Below are positions 59,193 through 64,000 of a stretch of 64,000 bases of DNA, in pieces. Each line of letters opens with the position of its first letter. Within the stretch, counting starts at the first letter, position 1. Both the position numbers and the translations under genes were made by a program. This DNA comes from Lysobacter capsici. GTDB lineage: Bacteria; Pseudomonadota; Gammaproteobacteria; Xanthomonadales; Xanthomonadaceae. The notes beneath the pieces are model-generated. The model did not search any database, was not told where the DNA came from, and saw only the letters and a list, made by a program, of their open reading frames with translations. The DNA is taken from positions 3,844,001 to 3,908,000 of the forward strand of contig NZ_CP076103.1 in NCBI RefSeq assembly GCF_018732085.1, read 5' to 3'.

Positions 59193-59322
59193 GATTCCGC
59201 CGGCCAAGCGTTGATGCGTCATCGGGTGTGTCGTAGCCCCCAAAAAATCTTTCAACGATCTCAACCCCACTGTTCACAGCGGCGCGTTTCACTTCCCAGG
59301 TCCACACACCAGGGAAGCCGCC

Positions 59323-61272
59323 ATGCACGCTCGCACCTCGCCCGCCGCCTCACCGCGCCTGATCCGCAATCACCTCGGCGCGGCGCTGGCCGCCGCCCTC
59401 GCCCTGTCGCTGGCGGCTTGCCAGGCGACCGGCGATCTGGCCCCGTCGCAGTCGCAAGCCGCGCAGGCACCGCCCAAGAACCAAACCGTCGGCACCGACG
59501 CGACTGCCGACATCCGCTCACGCAACGACGCACCGGCCGACGCAGCCGCCGCAGCCGAACCCGCCAAGGCCGAAGCCGAGCGCGCCAACCTCGGCGCCGC
59601 GACCCTGGTCAAACCCGCTGGCATCGTCGAAGCCAAATCCGCCGCGCCCGCGCCGATCAGCGCCGCCGCCCCGCGCGAGCAATCGCTCGACCGGGTCGAA
59701 GTCACCGGCTCGCGCGTCGCCCCGACCTACGCCAAGCGCATGGCGATGCCCTCCGTCGCCGCCGCACCGGCCTCGATCGGCTTCCTCGCACCGCCGCCTC
59801 CGCCGCCCGCGCCGCCGTATTCGCAACCGGCCAACACCGAAAAATACGCCCAGCGCGAAGACAACCCGGTCCAGCGCACCCGCGAACAACCGCTGTCGAC
59901 CTTCTCGATCGACGTCGACACCGGCAGCTACACCAACGTGCGGCGCATGCTCAACGACGGTGTGCGTCCGCCGGCCGACGCGGTGCGCGCCGAGGAGTTC
60001 ATCAACTACTTCGACTACGGCCACGCCGCGCCGACCTCGCTGGCGACGCCGTTCAAGGTCAGCACCGAGCTCGCGCCGGCGCCGTGGAATGCGCAGCGTC
60101 AGCTGCTGATGATCGGCATCAAGGGCTATGAGGTGCCGAAGAAGAATCTGCCGCCGGCCAACCTGGTGTTCCTGATCGACACCTCCGGCTCGATGAATTC
60201 GCCCGACAAGCTGCCACTGCTCAAGAGCGCGTTCTCGATGCTCGCAAAACAGTTGCGGCCGCAGGACCGTATCTCGATCGTGGTCTACGCCGGTTCCGCT
60301 GGCCTGGTGCTGCCGCCGACGCCGGGCGACCGCCAGGAAGAGATTCTCGCCGCGCTCGATCGCCTGCAGGCCGGCGGCAGCACCAACGGCGGCGACGGCA
60401 TCCGCCTGGCCTATGCGATGGCCAAGCAGGCCTACGTCAAGAACGGCGTCAACCGGGTGATCCTCGCCACCGACGGCGATTTCAACGTCGGCACGGTCGA
60501 CAACAACGCCCTGGAAACCATGGTCGCCGATCAGCGCAAGAGCGGCGTCGCGTTGACCACGCTCGGCTTCGGCAGCGGCAACTACAACGACGAACTGTCC
60601 GAGAAACTGGCCGATGTCGGCGACGGCAACCACGCCTACATCGACACCTTGCAGGAAGCGCGCAAGGTGCTGGTCGAGGAAATGGGCTCGACCCTGCTGA
60701 CCATCGCCCGCGACGTCAAGATCCAGATCGAATTCAACCCGGCGCTGGTCGCCGAGTACCGTTTGATCGGCTACGAAAACCGCCTGCTCAAGCGCGAGGA
60801 TTTCGCCAACGACAAGGTCGATGCCGGCGATATCGGCGCGGGCCACGAAGTCACCGCCCTGTACGAGCTGACCCCGGTCGGCTCCAGCGCGACCCGGCTG
60901 CCGGCGCTGCGCTACGCCAACGAGGCCGCGAGCAGCGGCGGCGGCAACGAGATCGCCAACCTCAAGCTGCGCTACAAGCGCCCGGGCGAGGATCACAGCG
61001 TGTTGATCGAAACCCCGGTGCAGCGCTCCAGCCTGCGCGTGGTCGCGAGCGAACCGATGCGCATGGCCGCCTCGGTCGCCGCGTTCGCCGATGCGCTGCG
61101 CGGCGCCAGCCAGTACGACGGTTGGGGCTGGGACCAGATCGCGGCCACCGCGCGCGGCCTCAAGCAGGCCGATCCTTCCGGCCAGCGCGCCGAGTTCGTG
61201 CGCCTGGTCGAACGCGCCAAGGCCCAGATCGGCGACCTCAAGCCGAGCAGCGGCGTGGCGATCAGCGAGTAA
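59323..61272 (+). CDS. VWA-domain lipoprotein, YfbK-like (VWA + DUF3520)
   Basis: A 649-residue exported lipoprotein: signal peptide with lipobox LAAC (Cys33), then a low-complexity Ala/Pro-rich linker to about 190 that contains LDRVEVTGSRV. A YfbK N-terminal segment (PLSTFSIDVDTGSYTNVRRMLNDG) leads to a von Willebrand A domain (about 285-450) with an intact metal site DTSGSMNS and later TDGDFNVG, and a C-terminal DUF3520-type domain (IQIEFNPALVAEYRLIGYENR...). Such proteins are thought to bind partner proteins in the envelope. The motif VEVTGSR is commoner near the N-terminus of TonB-dependent receptors in this bacterial group. The gene stands alone. Confidence 0.9.
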   Translation: MHARTSPAASPRLIRNHLGAALAAALALSLAACQATGDLAPSQSQAAQAPPKNQTVGTDATADIRSRNDAPADAAAAAEPAKAEAERANLGAATLVKPAGIVEAKSAAPAPISAAAPREQSLDRVEVTGSRVAPTYAKRMAMPSVAAAPASIGFLAPPPPPPAPPYSQPANTEKYAQREDNPVQRTREQPLSTFSIDVDTGSYTNVRRMLNDGVRPPADAVRAEEFINYFDYGHAAPTSLATPFKVSTELAPAPWNAQRQLLMIGIKGYEVPKKNLPPANLVFLIDTSGSMNSPDKLPLLKSAFSMLAKQLRPQDRISIVVYAGSAGLVLPPTPGDRQEEILAALDRLQAGGSTNGGDGIRLAYAMAKQAYVKNGVNRVILATDGDFNVGTVDNNALETMVADQRKSGVALTTLGFGSGNYNDELSEKLADVGDGNHAYIDTLQEARKVLVEEMGSTLLTIARDVKIQIEFNPALVAEYRLIGYENRLLKREDFANDKVDAGDIGAGHEVTALYELTPVGSSATRLPALRYANEAASSGGGNEIANLKLRYKRPGEDHSVLIETPVQRSSLRVVASEPMRMAASVAAFADALRGASQYDGWGWDQIAATARGLKQADPSGQRAEFVRLVERAKAQIGDLKPSSGVAISE

Positions 61273-63985
61273 GGCTGCGGGCGTCGTCCGTGGCGGGTTC
61301 GACGATGTCAGGCTCGTCGAACTGCGCGCGGACGGCGCCCTCTTTTTGCCCGGCGTCGAGCGGCGCGAAGTCGCTCGACGCCTCGATCGGCGCAGCGGCC
61401 GGAGCATCCACCACGTCCTCGCCATCGAAGATCCGCAATTCGCTGCGGATCGTTTCGGCCGGACGCCCGAACAGATAACCCTGGCCGTAAGTACAGCCGA
61501 GTTCACGCAGGACCAGCCGTTGCGCGTGAGTCTCCACGCCTTCGCCGATGGTGTGGATGCCGAGCGTGCCGGCCAGCGCCTGGATCGCGCGCACCACCGC
61601 GATGCTTTCCGGTCGCGATTCGCCGACCAACCCCGCGACAAAACTCTGATCGATCTTCAGACACTCGATAGGGAATCGATGTAAGTACGACAACGCCGAA
61701 AACCCCGTCCCGAAATCGTCCAACTGCGCCAGCACCCCGTGCCTGCGCAAGGTCTGCAACATCCGCAGCGCGCGCGGCACGTCGTCGAGCAGCGCCACCT
61801 CGGTGATTTCGATGCGCAGCCGGCGCGGATCGGCGCCGGCCTCGTCGATCATGCGCAGCAGGCGATCGGCGAAATCGTGGGCGCGGAAATGCCGCGGCGA
61901 CACGTTGACCGAAATATAGCCATGGCCGCCGCGCGCGAGTTGCGCGATCACCCGCGCATACAAGATCCAGTCGGCTTCCTCGATCAGCCCGCTGTCCTCG
62001 CCCAGGCCGATGAATTCGCGCGGCAGCAACAGCCCGCGTTTCTCGTGACGCCAGCGCAGCAGCGCCTCGTGGCCGATCACGGTCTGGTCGTCGAGCCGCA
62101 CGATCGGCTGGTAATGGGCGATGAAGGCATCGCCGTTGATGGCGCGGCGCAGATCGGCTTCCAGATCGAGGATGCGCAGCGCCTGCTCGCGCATCTCCTC
62201 GTCGAACACCGCGAAGCGGCCGCGTCCGGCGCCCTTGGCCCGGTACATCGCCGCATCCGCGTCGCGTAGCAGTTCGGTGCCGCTGCGATAGCGCGGATGC
62301 CACATGGCGATGCCGACGCTGGCCGAGGGAAACACTTCGCGCCCGGCCACCCAGCACGGCTCGCCGAGCGCGCGCAGCACCCGCTGGGCGAGGTCTTCGG
62401 CCACGATCAGGCCGTCGATGCTCTCGATCAGGATCGCGAATTCGTCGCCGCCCAGGCGCGCGACCATGTCGCCGCTGCGCACCGTGGCGATGATGCGCCG
62501 GCTGCTTTCGATCAGCAGCTCGTCGCCGGCCGAATGGCCGACGCTGTCGTTGACCAGCTTGAACCGGTCCAGGTCGAGGAACAGCACCGCGAACGGGCGG
62601 TTGTCGCGCTGGGCATGGGCGATCGCGTAGTCCAGGCGTTCGAGCAGTTGGCCGCGATTGGGCAGCCCGGTCAGCGCATCGTGCAGCGCCTGGTGGGTGA
62701 GCTTCTGCTCGGCGCGCACGCGCTCGCCGATCTGGGCGACCAGTTCGGCGTTGGTGTGGGCGAGTTCGCGGGTGCGGGTGGCGACGCGTTGTTCGAGTTC
62801 GCCGTGCGCGGTGACCAGCCGGTCCTGCGCCTGCTTGCGGGCCAGGCCGATGCTGATGTGGTGGGCGACGAAGGTCAGCAGTTCCTGGTCGCGCGCGTTG
62901 AAGCTGATCGCGCGCGAATAGCTCTGGATCGCGATCACCCCGACCACCGCGTCGTCGCGGTACAACGGCACGCCGAGCCAGCAATGCGCGGCCGAACCGT
63001 GGCTGCGCACTTCGCCGCGGCTGTTGAGCTCGGCGATGCGATGGCGGTCGGCCAGCAGCGGCCGGCCCTGGCGGATCACGTATTCGGTCAGGCCGTCGGC
63101 GAGCCGGCGGGTTTCGCGGATCACGTCGAGTTCGTCGATCGAATACGGGAATTGCAGGCGCTCGCCGTCGTCCGACAGCAACGCGATATAGAAATTGCGC
63201 GCGTACAGCAGTTCGCTGACCACGTCGTGGACCTGGGAGTAGAACCGCTCCAGGGTGTCGGAGGTGATGGTCAGCTCGGCGATCCGGAACAGCGCGCGCT
63301 GCAGCCGTTCGGACCGCTGGCGTTCGATGATCTCCGCCTGCAGGTCGCGGTTGCTCAGCTGCAGGGCGTAGGTGCGTTCGGTGACCCGGCGTTCGAGTTC
63401 CTCGCGGGCGCGGAAGCGGTCGAGCGCGGTCAGGATGTGCTGGGCGACGAACGACAGCAGCGCGCGGTCCTCGTCGCCGTAGCTGCCGGCGCTGTCGTAG
63501 TGCTGGACCACGATCGCGCCGCACACGCGTTCGTCGCGGCGCATCGGCACGCCGAGCCAGTCGGCGCTGTCGGGGCCGTGGTGGGCGTCGTCGGCCACGC
63601 CCAGGCGCTGGCGCAGGTCGGCCGAACTGCCCTGCAGCGCCTCGCCGTGGCGCAGCAGCGCCAGGGTCAGGCTGGTCGGCATCTCGTCGCCGCCGATCGC
63701 CTTCGTCGGGTCGGCCACGTAGGGGTCGTTGCAGTCGGCGAAGTACAAAAAGCGCATCGTGTCGAGCACGTCGTCGTACAGCACGATGTAGAAATTCTCG
63801 GCGTACATCAGCCCGCAGACCACGCCGTGGATGCGGCTGAGCAGGTCGGTCATCTCCAGCCCGGAACCGGCCAGGTCGGCGATGCCGTACAGGGCCTGCT
63901 GCAGGCGCTCGGACTTCTCCAGCGCCTCGGCGCGGGCATGCGCGCGCACCGCCGACAGGTCGGCGGCGACGATCCGCCGCGCCAT
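61262..63985 (-). CDS. GAF-GAF-GGDEF-EAL cyclic di-GMP protein (may extend past the window)
   Basis: At least 907 residues. Two GAF domains (about 25-190 and 215-390) each have an NFYI-type strand (YAENFYIVLYDD, YARNFYIALLSD). The GGDEF domain (about 445-600) has DALTGLPNRGQL, DLDRFKLVNDSVGHSAGDELL, intact RLGGDEF and an I-site RSGD five residues before it. The EAL domain (about 615-865) has GHEALLRWRHEKRG, VNVSPRHF, EITEVALLDD, DDFGTGFSALSYLHRFP, KIDQSF and GEGVET, so the phosphodiesterase residues are present. Both activities may be functional. The frame is open beyond 63985 to the window edge, so the true start may lie outside. Its 3' end overlaps the VWA gene end by 11 bases (convergent). 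Confidence 0.9.
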   Translation of the reverse strand: MARRIVAADLSAVRAHARAEALEKSERLQQALYGIADLAGSGLEMTDLLSRIHGVVCGLMYAENFYIVLYDDVLDTMRFLYFADCNDPYVADPTKAIGGDEMPTSLTLALLRHGEALQGSSADLRQRLGVADDAHHGPDSADWLGVPMRRDERVCGAIVVQHYDSAGSYGDEDRALLSFVAQHILTALDRFRAREELERRVTERTYALQLSNRDLQAEIIERQRSERLQRALFRIAELTITSDTLERFYSQVHDVVSELLYARNFYIALLSDDGERLQFPYSIDELDVIRETRRLADGLTEYVIRQGRPLLADRHRIAELNSRGEVRSHGSAAHCWLGVPLYRDDAVVGVIAIQSYSRAISFNARDQELLTFVAHHISIGLARKQAQDRLVTAHGELEQRVATRTRELAHTNAELVAQIGERVRAEQKLTHQALHDALTGLPNRGQLLERLDYAIAHAQRDNRPFAVLFLDLDRFKLVNDSVGHSAGDELLIESSRRIIATVRSGDMVARLGGDEFAILIESIDGLIVAEDLAQRVLRALGEPCWVAGREVFPSASVGIAMWHPRYRSGTELLRDADAAMYRAKGAGRGRFAVFDEEMREQALRILDLEADLRRAINGDAFIAHYQPIVRLDDQTVIGHEALLRWRHEKRGLLLPREFIGLGEDSGLIEEADWILYARVIAQLARGGHGYISVNVSPRHFRAHDFADRLLRMIDEAGADPRRLRIEITEVALLDDVPRALRMLQTLRRHGVLAQLDDFGTGFSALSYLHRFPIECLKIDQSFVAGLVGESRPESIAVVRAIQALAGTLGIHTIGEGVETHAQRLVLRELGCTYGQGYLFGRPAETIRSELRIFDGEDVVDAPAAAPIEASSDFAPLDAGQKEGAVRAQFDEPDIVEPATDDARSLTR

Positions 63986-64000
63986 CGCCAGCCAGGCCGC

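Overview
The window looks like chromosomal DNA of a high-GC gammaproteobacterium of the Lysobacter/Xanthomonas group (Xanthomonadaceae). This rests on the GC-rich codon usage, frequent GTG starts, several families of short interspersed palindromes (REP-like elements) between genes, and the mix of large secreted subtilases, autotransporters and an RHS protein. The assignment is inferred from gene content; no database was searched. I see no IS transposase, integrase, prophage, CRISPR array or rRNA.

Layout. 1-7.1 kb: an RstA-like response regulator, tRNA-Leu(CAG), an ECF sigma/anti-sigma pair, an Rnk-like GreA-domain protein, a CusRS/CopRS-type two-component system and a glutaminyl-peptide cyclotransferase. 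7.3-10 kb: parC and a MazG-like pyrophosphohydrolase. 10.4-15.6 kb: a Sec-exported RHS polymorphic-toxin candidate with a C-terminal HExxH tip, followed at once by a small exported protein that is a candidate immunity factor. 15.8-18.9 kb: two DJ-1/PfpI-domain proteins, an ankyrin-repeat ORF and a small protein. 19.6-24.1 kb: a 1494-residue classical autotransporter with six 87-residue repeats. 24.7-29.5 kb: hypothetical genes, tRNA-Arg(CCT), an ALDH7-family dehydrogenase and a membrane protein. 29.9-33.5 kb: an array of seven paralogous small secreted peptides. 33.8-36.9 kb: pyrD, murB and an EamA transporter. 37.5-41.8 kb: a pectinacetylesterase-like hydrolase with a helical exported partner, a GAF-GGDEF cyclase and a small hypothetical gene. 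42-51.2 kb: two paralogous 1105-1106-residue subtilases flanking a YadA-like trimeric autotransporter. 51.4-64 kb: PAP2 phosphatase, ispG, xseA, an acetolactate-synthase-like enzyme with an aldehyde dehydrogenase, a VWA lipoprotein and a GAF-GGDEF-EAL protein cut by the window end.

The most unusual feature is the peptide array. Seven genes of 73-77 codons each encode an exactly 28-residue leader that is nearly invariant around GFxASLxAxA, followed by a very divergent mature peptide of 45-49 residues. All seven mature peptides keep six cysteines in the pattern C-x2-C-x6/7-C-x9-11-C-x6-C-x5/8-C. Four genes share a palindrome, GCCAG-N5-CTGGC, 20-22 bases before the start codon, three of them with a recognisable TTGACC/TAGCGT promoter. 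The first two genes sit in a recent 639-bp duplication whose REP element keeps the same offset but has its spacer inverted. I do not recognise the family. The RHS/HExxH module and its exported partner are the second candidate system.
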